Shown one piece after another: positions 41,365 through 50,232 of a stretch of DNA of 64,000 bases. The stretch spans positions 62,001 through 126,000 of the forward strand of contig JACKPO010000005.1 of assembly GCA_024233515.1 (NCBI GenBank), given 5' to 3'. Numbering within the stretch: the first letter of the stretch is position 1; every line of letters begins with the position of its first letter. Under the pieces are notes generated by a model, which searched no databases, had not been told where the DNA came from, and saw only the letters and a list, made by a program, of their open reading frames with translations. Both the position numbers and the translations under genes were made by a program. The stretch is from Chlamydiales bacterium (GTDB taxonomy: Bacteria; Chlamydiota; Chlamydiia; Chlamydiales; Simkaniaceae).

Positions 41365-42830
41365 TCGAGAAGCTCAACAAGGAGGCGAACGCCGCTCCCA
41401 CTTGCCTGAGAAAGATGATAATCTTTCGGGCTATCGAGAAAGGCAGTCCCTGCGATATCGAGGTGGATCCACGGCATCTTCTTTTGGATGAACTCCTGCA
41501 AAAAGATCGCTGCGGTGACCGACCCAGCGGCCCGTTTTTTTCCAGAGTTACGGATATCAGCAATCTCTGATTTCATAAGGGCCATATACTCAGGATCCAG
41601 GGGCATCCGCCATACTTTTTCACCGGTAACCTCTCCCGCTTTTTCACATTGTTTGGCAAAGCGGTCATTGTTTGAAAAGAGGCCTGCACGGACATCTCCC
41701 AATGCAATCACAACAGCTCCCGTTAAGGTAGCAAGGTCAATGACACGGCTCGGCTTAAAGCGGTCCTGCCCATAGGCTAAGGCATCGGCAAGAACAAGAC
41801 GTCCTTCCGCGTCGGTGTTGGTGATCTCTACTGTTTTTCCGCTATAAGCGCGGTAGACATCTCCAGGCTTATAACTGTTAGAGTCAATCGCATTTTCTGT
41901 TGTTGGGATCAAAGCAACAATATTAGCTTTGAGCTTGATCGCTGCTGCAGCTTGGATCAGACCCATCGCTGCTGCCGCACCTCCCATGTCGGCGCGCATA
42001 TCTTCCACAAAGTTTGTTGGCTTAAGGTTCACCCCTCCTGTATCGAAGGTGATTCCCTTGCCCACGACCATTGTAAGATCTTTGGAATTGGGGTTTCCTT
42101 TATATTCCATTATCACGAGGGCTGGATCGATCCGCGAACCGCTTCCCACAGCCAGAAGGAGTCCCATCTTCTCTTTTTCAAGCTGCTTTTTATTAAGAAC
42201 CGTTGCTTTCACTGTCGCGTAAGTGCGAGCGAGTTTTTTAGCCTCAGCCGCAAATGTTTCAGGAGTGATATCGAGAGCATTTCCATTGACAAGATCGCGA
42301 GCAAGGTTCACACCTGTCATGATCCCCTGAACTTTCTTAGGGATCTTTTCATCTTTTGCTCCAACGAGCGTCACCTTTTTAAGATGAAACGGTTTTTTTC
42401 CCTCTTTCGACTTCCATTTATCGTAAACATACCCGGAGAGGGCAATCCCCTCAGAGACGGCGCGCGTTACCTCTTGAATGTCAAATTTGTCCATTTTAGG
42501 GAGGGCAAAGTTGACACTTGCCCATTCTTTCCCTTGGCACCGTTTCATGGCAGCAGCAAAGGAACGTCTCAGTGTTTCTAAGCTGCACGTTTTTTCACCA
42601 CCAAGCCCCAATAAGAGAAGCCTTTTTTCATCTTTTCCTGAAAGATAAGCGAGCATGGTAGCTCCCTCTTTTCCATCGAAATCTCCCGCTTTGATGATCG
42701 GAGTGATCTCTCCTTTCAAATCGGGAAGATTAGCAGCAAGATCTGCCCCTTTCTTTAGCTTAAAAAAAGGAACCACAATAAGATCGGCCTTCGGCCGCTT
42801 AGAAACATTTGGACAAACTTGAAATTGCAT
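41352..42830 (-). CDS. pepA: Leucyl aminopeptidase (M17)
   Basis: 492 residues, normal for PepA. The catalytic domain has GKGITFDTGGVNLKP (about 256-270, metal-binding Lys and Asp), MRADMGGAAA and the family signature NTDAEGRL (about 335-342). It removes N-terminal residues, with two metal ions, in the cytosol as a hexamer; some PepA proteins also bind DNA. The ATG shares its first base with the ssb stop (TAATG), so translation is coupled. The ssb-pepA pair is also adjacent in Chlamydia as I remember it. Confidence 0.95.
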   Translation of the reverse strand: MQFQVCPNVSKRPKADLIVVPFFKLKKGADLAANLPDLKGEITPIIKAGDFDGKEGATMLAYLSGKDEKRLLLLGLGGEKTCSLETLRRSFAAAMKRCQGKEWASVNFALPKMDKFDIQEVTRAVSEGIALSGYVYDKWKSKEGKKPFHLKKVTLVGAKDEKIPKKVQGIMTGVNLARDLVNGNALDITPETFAAEAKKLARTYATVKATVLNKKQLEKEKMGLLLAVGSGSRIDPALVIMEYKGNPNSKDLTMVVGKGITFDTGGVNLKPTNFVEDMRADMGGAAAAMGLIQAAAAIKLKANIVALIPTTENAIDSNSYKPGDVYRAYSGKTVEITNTDAEGRLVLADALAYGQDRFKPSRVIDLATLTGAVVIALGDVRAGLFSNNDRFAKQCEKAGEVTGEKVWRMPLDPEYMALMKSEIADIRNSGKKRAAGSVTAAIFLQEFIQKKMPWIHLDIAGTAFLDSPKDYHLSQASGSGVRLLVELLECLE

Positions 42831-43315
42831 TAAAAGGGTATTTCATCCTCTGCAAAGGCATTAGCGTGGGATTGTTGGTAGTGGTGCTGAGGCTGCCCTT
42901 GACCTTGTTGTTGCCCCATTTGCTGATCGCTTGCTCCACCATAAGAGCTTTGTCCCCCTTGTCCATACGCTGTTTGCTGCTGACCACCCTCTTGGCGCTC
43001 TCCCTTTCCAAACGGAGGAAAGGCTAAGTGATAGGCTACAAGATTCAGCGATACTTGAGGCTGCCCATCTTTTCCGTTATAGATTTCAGGTTTAAGCATC
43101 TCTCCTGCAACAATGACAGCGCTTCCCTTTTTGAAATAGGTTAAAATTTTATCAAAGGTTTCTCCCCAAATGGTGATCCGCCACCAAAGGGTCTCGTCTT
43201 TTCCTCCGCGCCGTTGATTAGCTGCCACACGGAGCGTTGTCACTTTCTGTCCTCCAGAGGTGAAGCGCACTTCGGGATCCGCTCCAAGATGTCCCATGAT
43301 TGTCGTCTGATTCAT
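42830..43315 (-). CDS. ssb: Single-stranded DNA-binding protein
   Basis: 161 residues from ATG 43315, which has AGGAG upstream; the frame is open further (43405), but the family N-terminus is MNQTTIMGHLGADPEVRF. The OB fold covers about 1-105 (TLWWRITIWGETFDKI), followed by a Gln/Gly-rich disordered linker and the acidic tip DEIPF that binds partner proteins. It coats single-stranded DNA in replication and repair. First gene of the ssb-pepA-rluA-type operon. Confidence 0.95.
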   Translation of the reverse strand: MNQTTIMGHLGADPEVRFTSGGQKVTTLRVAANQRRGGKDETLWWRITIWGETFDKILTYFKKGSAVIVAGEMLKPEIYNGKDGQPQVSLNLVAYHLAFPPFGKGERQEGGQQQTAYGQGGQSSYGGASDQQMGQQQGQGQPQHHYQQSHANAFAEDEIPF

Positions 43316-43390
43316 ATTATTCTCCTCAGTATTGATGAAATTCTTAGTCATGTCCTGTACTAAGAATGAAATTCTCATCATATCACGATC

Positions 43391-43424
43391 AAAAAAAAAG
43401 CCCAAGAGTTTCCTCTTAGGCTTT
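43391..43424 (-). terminator. Rho-independent terminator of the porin at 43445
   Basis: Stem 43397-43408 / 43413-43424 (AAAGCC core, one mismatch) with a TTTC loop; read on the minus strand it ends in a run of Ts. It lies about 20 bases after the porin stop and upstream of ssb. Confidence 0.8.
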
Positions 43425-43444
43425 CATTTCAAGTTCCACCTAGA

Positions 43445-44614
43445 TTAAAAATCTAAACGGATACCGGCATCCAAACCTGCAAAGGTAAGGTCTCCTCTCG
43501 GCTGAGAATCATTGACAATGTGCATTTCAAGTTGATTCCACCAATATTGCCCTTCCCAACCGAGGTTGAAAGCAAGGAGAATATCGTTTGAAAAACACTT
43601 TGCCCACTCCAGACCGATCACCATTTGGGTCATCGCACGTAGTCTGTAGTAATTATCCATTTTCATTTCAAGGAAAGTTCCAAGAGAGTCGGTTTCCTTA
43701 TATTTGGTATCGTAAGATCCATACATTAGGGAGCCAGCGATTCTTCCATAAAGAGAGAATCCCCATCCCATATGGAGGTTTCCATCGACCCCAAATGCAG
43801 GCCCGATGCCCCACCATTCGGTTTTATTCAGAACAGAAACATCAGGAACCGTAATGTATTGGCCGCCTCCTTCATTACTATCAATCCTTAGATTAGTAAA
43901 GCTGAGGTCGTTCTCCATACTGATCCAAGCCGCTTTTAATCCAAAGTTTGGTCGGAATGAGAACCGATCACTAAAGAAATAATCGTATCCCATTTCGAAA
44001 TCGGCAACGTTCATATGGTTATGCCATTTCGCCTTTCCAAACTCTGCAAGAGAAAGCGATTGAGCACTATTACTGACATAGAACTCACCAATAGGGAATA
44101 TCGCTAACTGAGCGGAGCTACTATTATTGGCAGTGGTGCTATGATATGTCCAACGGGCAAAGACGTCCCAATTAGACATCCCGAAGTCATACCCTGCAGA
44201 GACTCTCACTCCAGGACTAAACTCAAATTCAGGAGTTTTGTAACGAGCAGTAATGTTAAACCCTAATCCAGCCCCTTGAATTCCACCTTCCGTTGTTCCT
44301 GCAAATGTCGCAAGGTACTCTAGGTTATCGATAATGGCACGCCACCAAAGAAATTCACCTTGGAAGGAGAATCCTTTATCAACACATCCATGTTTGGAAT
44401 CCATCACACGGTTTCCGTTTTGACCATTCATCATCTGTTTAGAGGATGAGTAGTCTTGAGTATTTCCGTAACCATTGCTCGTTTGGTGAGCAATAATCCT
44501 CTCATTTTGGCTTTCACGAAAATCGATCCTTGCAGGATTTTCTTCTTCGCAGAAGCCAGTAGCAGTCAAACAAGTTGTCAGCGCTGCCATCGAAAGTAGG
44601 GAGAAAACTTTCAT
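43445..44614 (-). CDS. MOMP-like / Lpg1974-type outer membrane porin
   Basis: 389 residues from ATG 44614 (GGAGG five bases upstream). Signal peptide about 1-21 (ending TGFC); a polar, Asn/Gln-rich spacer (about 25-75) precedes the barrel, which has GEFLWWRAIIDNLEY, DPGVR-like SPGVRVSAGYDFG, NVADFEMGYDYFFSDRF and the final AGIRLDF. Same superfamily as the porins at 0-4 kb but a separate subgroup (WWRAI in place of YWHPK). The first 70 or so residues and the upstream region are almost identical to those of the next paralogue. A terminator follows. Pore specificity is unknown. Confidence 0.85.
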   Translation of the reverse strand: MKVFSLLSMAALTTCLTATGFCEEENPARIDFRESQNERIIAHQTSNGYGNTQDYSSSKQMMNGQNGNRVMDSKHGCVDKGFSFQGEFLWWRAIIDNLEYLATFAGTTEGGIQGAGLGFNITARYKTPEFEFSPGVRVSAGYDFGMSNWDVFARWTYHSTTANNSSSAQLAIFPIGEFYVSNSAQSLSLAEFGKAKWHNHMNVADFEMGYDYFFSDRFSFRPNFGLKAAWISMENDLSFTNLRIDSNEGGGQYITVPDVSVLNKTEWWGIGPAFGVDGNLHMGWGFSLYGRIAGSLMYGSYDTKYKETDSLGTFLEMKMDNYYRLRAMTQMVIGLEWAKCFSNDILLAFNLGWEGQYWWNQLEMHIVNDSQPRGDLTFAGLDAGIRLDF

Positions 44615-44687
44615 TGTAGCCTCCAAGTTAGAGAATTAAAAAAAGTACTTGTTCTTATCTATCTCAAAAACCCTTGATTTTAAGCAA
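44402..44687. repeat. 286-bp near-identical direct repeat, copy 1
   Basis: Matches 45857-46142 without gaps and with about six mismatches (98%). It covers the first 70 or so codons of the porin, its ribosome binding site and about 70 bases upstream. Beyond it the two genes diverge strongly. Confidence 0.9.
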
Positions 44688-44712
44688 TAAAAAAAGCCGA
44701 AGCCAATTTTTA

Positions 44713-44873
44713 CCCCGGAGTGCTACTTATTTTTCTCTTTAGCGCTGCATAAATAGGTGAGATTTTTTGCACGCGAAGCGCATGGGCAGCTCCTTAGAGC
44801 TGCTCAAGCTTCGATGAAAAAAAGATTGCCTATTTATGCAGCGCTAAAGAGAAAAATAAGTGGCACTCCGGGG
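44713..44873. repeat. 161-bp full-length hairpin element (A)
   Basis: Arms 44713-44757 and 44829-44873 (45 bp) pair with a single mismatch; inside, GGGCAGCTC (44784-44792) pairs with GAGCTGCTC (44797-44805) at the centre. It lies between two porin genes on the minus strand, where it may end transcription of the upstream one. Nothing else is seen in 44688-44911. Confidence 0.85.
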
Positions 44874-44911
44874 TTTTATACACCCTCTTAAAGATCGTCT
44901 CTAAAGATAAT

Positions 44912-46069
44912 CTAGAAATCGACTCTGACTCCAGCATCTAAACCGGTCAGGGTCAGATCTCCTCTTGGATTAGAATCGTTCAGGTAGCGGAACTCATTTT
45001 GATTCCACCAATGTTGTCCTTCCCAACCGAGGTTAAAGGCAAGAAGGATATTGTTGGAAAAACATTTCGCCCACTCAAGGCCAATCAGGATTTGAGCCAT
45101 CGCTTTTTGGCGATACTCATTGTTGGCTTTTGTACGCATATAGTACCCAAGGGTATCCGTTTGATCAAGCTTCGAATCGACGGCTCCATACATCAGAGCA
45201 CCAGAGACTCGGCTATAGAGAGAGAAGCCCCATCCAATATGGAGGTGGCCATCGATCCCTACAGCTGGGCCCACGCCCCACCATTTAGTGTGGCTTTTCA
45301 TGGTAAAGCTCGGGACCAACAGATGAAAATTATCACCGTTTCTGTCAAACGACGCATCGGTAACAGTGGTATGATTATCCATTTTCACCCACGCTGCCTT
45401 CAGTCCAAAGCTTGGGCGGAAAGAGAAACGATCGCTAAAGAAATAATCGTATCCCATTTCTAAGTCACCGACATTGATCCGGTTTTCCCACTTGGTCCGC
45501 GCAGTTTGTCCTATCACAGGATAGCGCCCTCCATCAAAAATATAAAATTCGTTAAAGACGAAGACACCAGAGGTTCCTTGTGTATGATCTGAAGCATCTG
45601 TGTGATGGTAGGTCCAACGGGCAAAAAGATCCCAATTAGACTCCCCAAAATCATACCCTAATGAGATTCGAACACCAGGATCAAACTTAAATTTTGGGGT
45701 TTTATAGGTCCCATAAATCCCTCCCAAAATCATCGTGTCTAGGGCTGGATCAGCTGTAAAATCTGCAGCATATTCTAGATTATCTAAAATAGCGCGCCAC
45801 CAGAGAAACTCTCCTTCAATAGAAAACCCTTGGTCAACACATCCATGAGATGAGTTCATCACACGATTTCCATTTTGACCATTCATCATCTGTTTAGAGG
45901 ATGAGTAGTCTTGAGTATTTTCATAACCATTGCTCGTTTGGTGAGCAATAATCCTCTCATTTTGGCTTTCACGAAAATCGATCCTTGCAGGATTTTCTTC
46001 TTCGCAGAAGCCAGTAGCAGTCAAACAAGTTGTCAGCGCTGCCATCGAAAGTAGGGAGAAAACTTTCAT
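44912..46069 (-). CDS. MOMP-like / Lpg1974-type outer membrane porin
   Basis: 385 residues from ATG 46069 (GGAGG upstream). Signal peptide and Asn/Gln-rich spacer (about 1-72) are almost the same as in the neighbouring paralogue; from GFSIEGEFLWWRAILDNLEY on the barrels differ (DPGVRISLGYDFGESNWDLF, NVGDLEMGYDYFFSDRF). Ends GLDAGVRVDF. The difference is concentrated in presumed surface loops, as expected for exposed porins. The hairpin element A starts 39 bases after the stop and is the only visible terminator candidate. Confidence 0.85.
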   Translation of the reverse strand: MKVFSLLSMAALTTCLTATGFCEEENPARIDFRESQNERIIAHQTSNGYENTQDYSSSKQMMNGQNGNRVMNSSHGCVDQGFSIEGEFLWWRAILDNLEYAADFTADPALDTMILGGIYGTYKTPKFKFDPGVRISLGYDFGESNWDLFARWTYHHTDASDHTQGTSGVFVFNEFYIFDGGRYPVIGQTARTKWENRINVGDLEMGYDYFFSDRFSFRPSFGLKAAWVKMDNHTTVTDASFDRNGDNFHLLVPSFTMKSHTKWWGVGPAVGIDGHLHIGWGFSLYSRVSGALMYGAVDSKLDQTDTLGYYMRTKANNEYRQKAMAQILIGLEWAKCFSNNILLAFNLGWEGQHWWNQNEFRYLNDSNPRGDLTLTGLDAGVRVDF

Positions 46070-46142
46070 TGTAGCCTCCAAGTTAGAGAATTAAAAAAAG
46101 TGCTTGTTCTTATCTGTCTCAAAAACCCTTGATTTTAAGCAA
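45857..46142. repeat. 286-bp near-identical direct repeat, copy 2
   Basis: Partner of 44402-44687, offset exactly 1455 bases, no indels. The sharp borders suggest gene conversion or a recent partial duplication of the promoter-signal-peptide cassette. Confidence 0.9.
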
Positions 46143-46175
46143 ATAAAAAAACCGAGACAGGATCTGCCTCGGTTT
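46141..46175 (-). terminator. Rho-independent terminator of the porin at 46200
   Basis: Stem AAACCGAGACAG (46149-46160) / CTGCCTCGGTTT (46164-46175) with one mismatch; read on the minus strand it ends TTTTTTATTT. It separates the third porin of this cluster from the second. Confidence 0.82.
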
Positions 46176-46199
46176 GTTTGTCTGAGAGAAACAAAGCTT

Positions 46200-47441
46200 C
46201 TAGAACTCGAAGCGGAGTCCCGCATTCAGACCAGTGAGTGAAAGGTCATGATTTGGAGAAACATCGACAAAGCTGATGAAATTCATCTGATTCCACCAGT
46301 ACTCGGCTTCCCAGCCAAGATGAATCTGAAAATTCATCCAGTTCCAGAAGCAACGACTCCACTCAAGTCCGATAGCGGTGTGAGCCATCATTCTTAAATG
46401 GTAAACATCTGAACTAAAATGGCCACCTAGATTTCGACCAATGTCACTTTCGTTATCAACGCGGTCCGCTACTCCAATCGCAAGAATAGCTGTCTTTGCA
46501 GTTGACTCTCCATAAAGAGCCGCTGTATGAAACTGACCAATCAGACTAAAGCCTGCGCCCAGTTCCCATTCTCCGCTGACTCCCACCTTAGGACCAACGC
46601 CCCAAAAGCGAGAATGAAAGCGGGAACGGACATCATTCCACTCAATGTCAAATTGATTCGAATTTTGCGGATCGCGACGATCTGTGTGGTTATAAACTAC
46701 ATGCAAATGTTGTCGAATCAAAGCGGCTTTCAAACCTAGCGTCGGTTTAATAGCAAGATGCTTTCCAACATAGAAATTACGCCCCAGATCTAGATCCCAA
46801 GCATTGAACTGGTTTTGCCAATGACTCTTTGCACTTTCATAACCTAGATAAGCCAATGAACCATCATTGACCGGAAGAATCGATAAAAGCCAACCCACTG
46901 TCCCCCTTCCATCAATATAAGGGCCGCTGATTGAAGTATGTGGATGTGTGTAGTGCCACATGTAGCCTAGATGAAGATCCCAGCCGTCATAACCAAAGTT
47001 ATACCCAAGACCAACTCTGAATCCAGGGTCAAATTGGAAATCCTGTCCTTTGGGGGAATAGATTCGATCTCCATTATTCGAATTCACTAGAAAGGCATAT
47101 TCAAGTCCATCTTCTACGGCTCTTAGCCATAAAAACTCGAGATCGAACGTAAACCCGTTTTCCTTATGACACCCACGTGCAGAATCTAGAATAGTTTTGG
47201 GATACATTTCACAGCCCATACCTGTGTAATCCATTGAAGACCCACCAGAAGGATTCGAAGAATAATTCCCATTGCTGTAGCTATTTTGTTGGTGGCTTAA
47301 TGAGTTTTCAACCGAAAGGGAATGCGTTTTTTCTAGTCCGGAAACACGACTCTCTAAATCGGTCATTTGAGTGTCGCAAAAACCCGTCATCGTCAGGGCA
47401 GATAGGGCCGCAGTCGATGAAATTAGGGAGAATAATTTCAC
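46200..47441 (-). CDS. MOMP-like / Lpg1974-type outer membrane porin
   Basis: 413 residues from GTG 47441, chosen because AGGAGG lies six bases upstream; an in-frame ATG at 47462 overlaps that site. Signal peptide ends TGFC (about 20), then a short coiled segment (MTDLESRVSGLEK), a Ser/Asn-rich spacer and the barrel: FDLEFLWLRAVEDGLEYAF, DPGFRVGLGYNFGYDGWDLH, NAWDLDLGRNFYVGKHLAI, final AGLRFEF. It belongs to the same family as the two genes downstream but is more diverged and has its own terminator. Confidence 0.85.
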   Translation of the reverse strand: MKLFSLISSTAALSALTMTGFCDTQMTDLESRVSGLEKTHSLSVENSLSHQQNSYSNGNYSSNPSGGSSMDYTGMGCEMYPKTILDSARGCHKENGFTFDLEFLWLRAVEDGLEYAFLVNSNNGDRIYSPKGQDFQFDPGFRVGLGYNFGYDGWDLHLGYMWHYTHPHTSISGPYIDGRGTVGWLLSILPVNDGSLAYLGYESAKSHWQNQFNAWDLDLGRNFYVGKHLAIKPTLGLKAALIRQHLHVVYNHTDRRDPQNSNQFDIEWNDVRSRFHSRFWGVGPKVGVSGEWELGAGFSLIGQFHTAALYGESTAKTAILAIGVADRVDNESDIGRNLGGHFSSDVYHLRMMAHTAIGLEWSRCFWNWMNFQIHLGWEAEYWWNQMNFISFVDVSPNHDLSLTGLNAGLRFEF

Positions 47442-47575
47442 GTAATGCCTCCTGTTAGTCATTAGATTTCTGATCCTTCCAAAAATTGAGGATTATTTGC
47501 AAAGATTTTTTTTGGACAAAAAAGGAAGCAGGTGCCATAGAGGAGAACAAGACCTATTCATAAAAGCGAGATAAT

Positions 47576-49369
47576 ATGTCCGAACTTGAAAAGCCCAATG
47601 ACGAAGAGCTTTCCTTTCTAAACCAAGACCCTTCTTTCCTTTATCCTGTTGATGAATCGGAAGACTTTTATGACCCCTTTTCGGACCTCAATCTTTTTCT
47701 TTCTAAAAAAATCAAACACGAGCTTCAAGAAAGAGGATCTTCCTCAAAATGGTCTGGGAAAATCGAAGCAAATCTGCTCTCAAAAATTCTCCCAGAGTTT
47801 AAGCAGAAATTCCCCAAATACCGCTTAGGAACCTCGGCTCTAAAAAAAGTCTGGGAAAAAGTTGCTTACTACTACGAAAAGATTCAGGGACAAAAAGGGG
47901 CCATAAGAGAAGATGGTAAGCTGAATCTTAAGTTCATGATCCGCGAAAACCTCAAAAACAGCTCCCTTCCTGCCCACCTTCCTCCCTATACAATCGCTGA
48001 GCAAATTGCCGTTAAACTCTCAGAGTGTATCGCCAGCCTCGATGGAGAAAAACCCCAACTCAATCACCTCACTAAAATCATCTGGTCTATCCAAAAACAT
48101 CTCCTAAAGGATCTCTCTGCAATGCAAACGAAAAACCCCTATGAAGAATACGATAAAGTCGATAAAATCATTGTGAAAACCCTCCTAGAGATCACCTCGA
48201 AAGAGCCAAACCTCGATCCTCAAACCCTCAAACGAGCAGTCCTCAAAGAACTCCAAGGATTTTCGGCAATTCAATCGCTCCTAAAAGAAAACCAACTCAC
48301 TTCAACGCTTTCAATGATCCTTGCAGATAAACTCTGTCATTCCTCACTCATTACCTGCCACTTCTCTCTCAGAGAAAAACAAGCCATTGAAGGGTTTATT
48401 CGCCATCAAATCGAGATGGGAAAATATAACCACATGCTAACTCAAGATGAACACCGCCTGGAACTTATCCAACGGATCCTTGCCCTTTACACCATTGCAG
48501 GTGAGCTTCCAAAAGATCTATCCAAGGATTCGCTACGTGCCTCAATCCGCCATATCCAAGAGCTGAGCCATGATAGCAACTGCTCCCTAACTCCCCATCT
48601 CGACCAAGCTCTCTTTGTCTTTATCAATGCTGAGATCCACCTCATGGATGAGGAAAAATCGTTCTCTCCGCAAGGGGAAGAAGCGATTCTTATCGCTTAC
48701 GAAAAAGCATGCTCCCTTCCCAAACTCACCCCAATCCAACTCGAGCAATTTGAACTTCTCATCTGGAAGATCATTGAAGAAGAGGGAAACCTTTTGATTC
48801 ACACACCTCCAGAACTTCACCGTCTCCTTGAAAAAGAACTCGGCAATGTTCTCATCGACAATCCGAAACAATCGTTCAAGGGGATCATCCGCACGACCCT
48901 TCAATTTTTCAAAAAGGTCATCGATCTTCCCTTCAACCATGAAAAAACGGAAGATAAAGTGGAAGCATGGGTTTCGCAAAATGACATGCTCATTCGGACC
49001 ATCCATTTCGATCCCAAAACGCCTCTCTTGAAACTTCTTGAGCAAGGATGGAAAGAGCTTTCCCAGGACGAGCATAATGCCAACCATGACCTTTTCATGG
49101 AAGCCATGAAGAAAAAAACGCTAGCAAGTTATCCGATCCTTTCTTCGTTTGAAGAAGAGTTGACCACTCGCCTATGGATTCTCTATAAGTATCTCTGGTA
49201 CACTACCCTTTCAGATGGCAGTGAATCGACCTACGAACGGTTTCTAGAATGGCATAAAGTCCAGCTAAAGAACCGCCATCCAGAATGGACACGGGAAAAG
49301 ATTAACGAGACCCTTGGGAGACTTTCGGATCAACTTCTTCCTCTTGCTCCTTACCAAAGCGTTTCATAA
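47576..49369 (+). CDS. Hypothetical protein, 597 residues
   Basis: No family recognised. No signal peptide or membrane segment; rich in Lys, Glu and Leu, predicted mostly helical (KIKHELQERG, LTKIIWSIQKHLLKDL, TLKRAVLKELQGF). The first 40 residues are acidic and low in helix. The 3' end overlaps convergent lgt by 68 bases, an unusually long convergent overlap in which both reading frames appear genuine. Length and composition suggest a cytoplasmic or secreted chlamydia-specific protein; function unknown. Confidence 0.7.
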   Translation: MSELEKPNDEELSFLNQDPSFLYPVDESEDFYDPFSDLNLFLSKKIKHELQERGSSSKWSGKIEANLLSKILPEFKQKFPKYRLGTSALKKVWEKVAYYYEKIQGQKGAIREDGKLNLKFMIRENLKNSSLPAHLPPYTIAEQIAVKLSECIASLDGEKPQLNHLTKIIWSIQKHLLKDLSAMQTKNPYEEYDKVDKIIVKTLLEITSKEPNLDPQTLKRAVLKELQGFSAIQSLLKENQLTSTLSMILADKLCHSSLITCHFSLREKQAIEGFIRHQIEMGKYNHMLTQDEHRLELIQRILALYTIAGELPKDLSKDSLRASIRHIQELSHDSNCSLTPHLDQALFVFINAEIHLMDEEKSFSPQGEEAILIAYEKACSLPKLTPIQLEQFELLIWKIIEEEGNLLIHTPPELHRLLEKELGNVLIDNPKQSFKGIIRTTLQFFKKVIDLPFNHEKTEDKVEAWVSQNDMLIRTIHFDPKTPLLKLLEQGWKELSQDEHNANHDLFMEAMKKKTLASYPILSSFEEELTTRLWILYKYLWYTTLSDGSESTYERFLEWHKVQLKNRHPEWTREKINETLGRLSDQLLPLAPYQSVS

Positions 49370-50201
49370 AAAATACGCCGAGAAGGATCATTGGAATCGA
49401 AAGCCACTGCCCCATGGTCAGGAGCTGATGCCCCATTAGATGACTCTGTTCTTCTTTGACAAACTCAATGAAAAACCGAAAAGTAAAGATTGAGATAAAA
49501 AGAAGTCCAGATAGTCGTCCAGCTTTGCCCACTAGCCTAGGGAAAAGACGCCAAAGAAGAACAAACATTCCAAAGTAGCAGAGCGCTTCATACAATTGCG
49601 CTGGATGACGAGGTATGGGTGGACTCCCATCTATCGGATGGCCAAAAACAACCGCCCAAGGAAGGCTCGACGCCGTCCCGAGCACCTCTTGATTGATAAA
49701 GTTCCCAACGCGAATCAACGCCCCTACAAACAGCGAAGGGACAACCATGAGATCAACAATCCGTCGGATAGAGAGAAAAGGAAATTCCTTGCGGCTCCGG
49801 AAATAAAAAAGAGTTATCCCAATGAGTATGCCAATGACACCCCCGTGACTTGCAAGCCCCCCCTCCCACGTTTTTACAATATCAAGGGGATGGGCCAAAT
49901 AATGACTGAGCTTTTCATAAAATAAGACATGGCCGAGTCTTGCCCCCACTACAGTGGAGATGATCACATATACGGTCAGCCGCTCTGAAAAAAGGCGCCC
50001 CTTTTTCTTTAACATCTCCTCTGACCAATCGGTTCTTTCCCGCGCATACCGAATAAAAAGAGACATCAGGAAATAAAACCCAATGAAAAACCCAAGGGCA
50101 AACAAAATCCCATACCACGCAATCGGCCTTCCGATCAGTGGAATCGTAAACGCCGTCGGGTTGGGGTCCCAGTAGAAGAAGATTGATCCAATCATATTCA
50201 T
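49302..50201 (-). CDS. lgt: Prolipoprotein diacylglyceryl transferase
   Basis: 299 residues, about seven membrane helices. Signature parts: WYGILFALGFFIGFY, TWEGGLASHGGVIGILIG (His-Gly of the active site), RVGNFINQEVLG and HPAQLYEALCYF. It transfers diacylglyceryl from phosphatidylglycerol to the lipobox Cys of prolipoproteins, the first step of lipoprotein maturation. A charged tail (about 280-299) extends past the last helix and is encoded in the overlap with the hypothetical gene. TATAAT (50215-50210) ends nine bases before the ATG and there is no Shine-Dalgarno, so it may be leaderless. Confidence 0.95.
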   Translation of the reverse strand: MNMIGSIFFYWDPNPTAFTIPLIGRPIAWYGILFALGFFIGFYFLMSLFIRYARERTDWSEEMLKKKGRLFSERLTVYVIISTVVGARLGHVLFYEKLSHYLAHPLDIVKTWEGGLASHGGVIGILIGITLFYFRSRKEFPFLSIRRIVDLMVVPSLFVGALIRVGNFINQEVLGTASSLPWAVVFGHPIDGSPPIPRHPAQLYEALCYFGMFVLLWRLFPRLVGKAGRLSGLLFISIFTFRFFIEFVKEEQSHLMGHQLLTMGQWLSIPMILLGVFFMKRFGKEQEEEVDPKVSQGSR

Positions 50202-50232
50202 CGGGTACCATTATAACCATAGCGAGAAAATA

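Noticed and set aside
41952..42581. 209-codon plus-strand frame
   Set aside because: Antisense to pepA; Cys/His/Phe-rich composition typical of a shadow frame.
48587..49087. 166-codon minus-strand frame
   Set aside because: Antisense to the 597-residue hypothetical gene, which has the better start and codon use.
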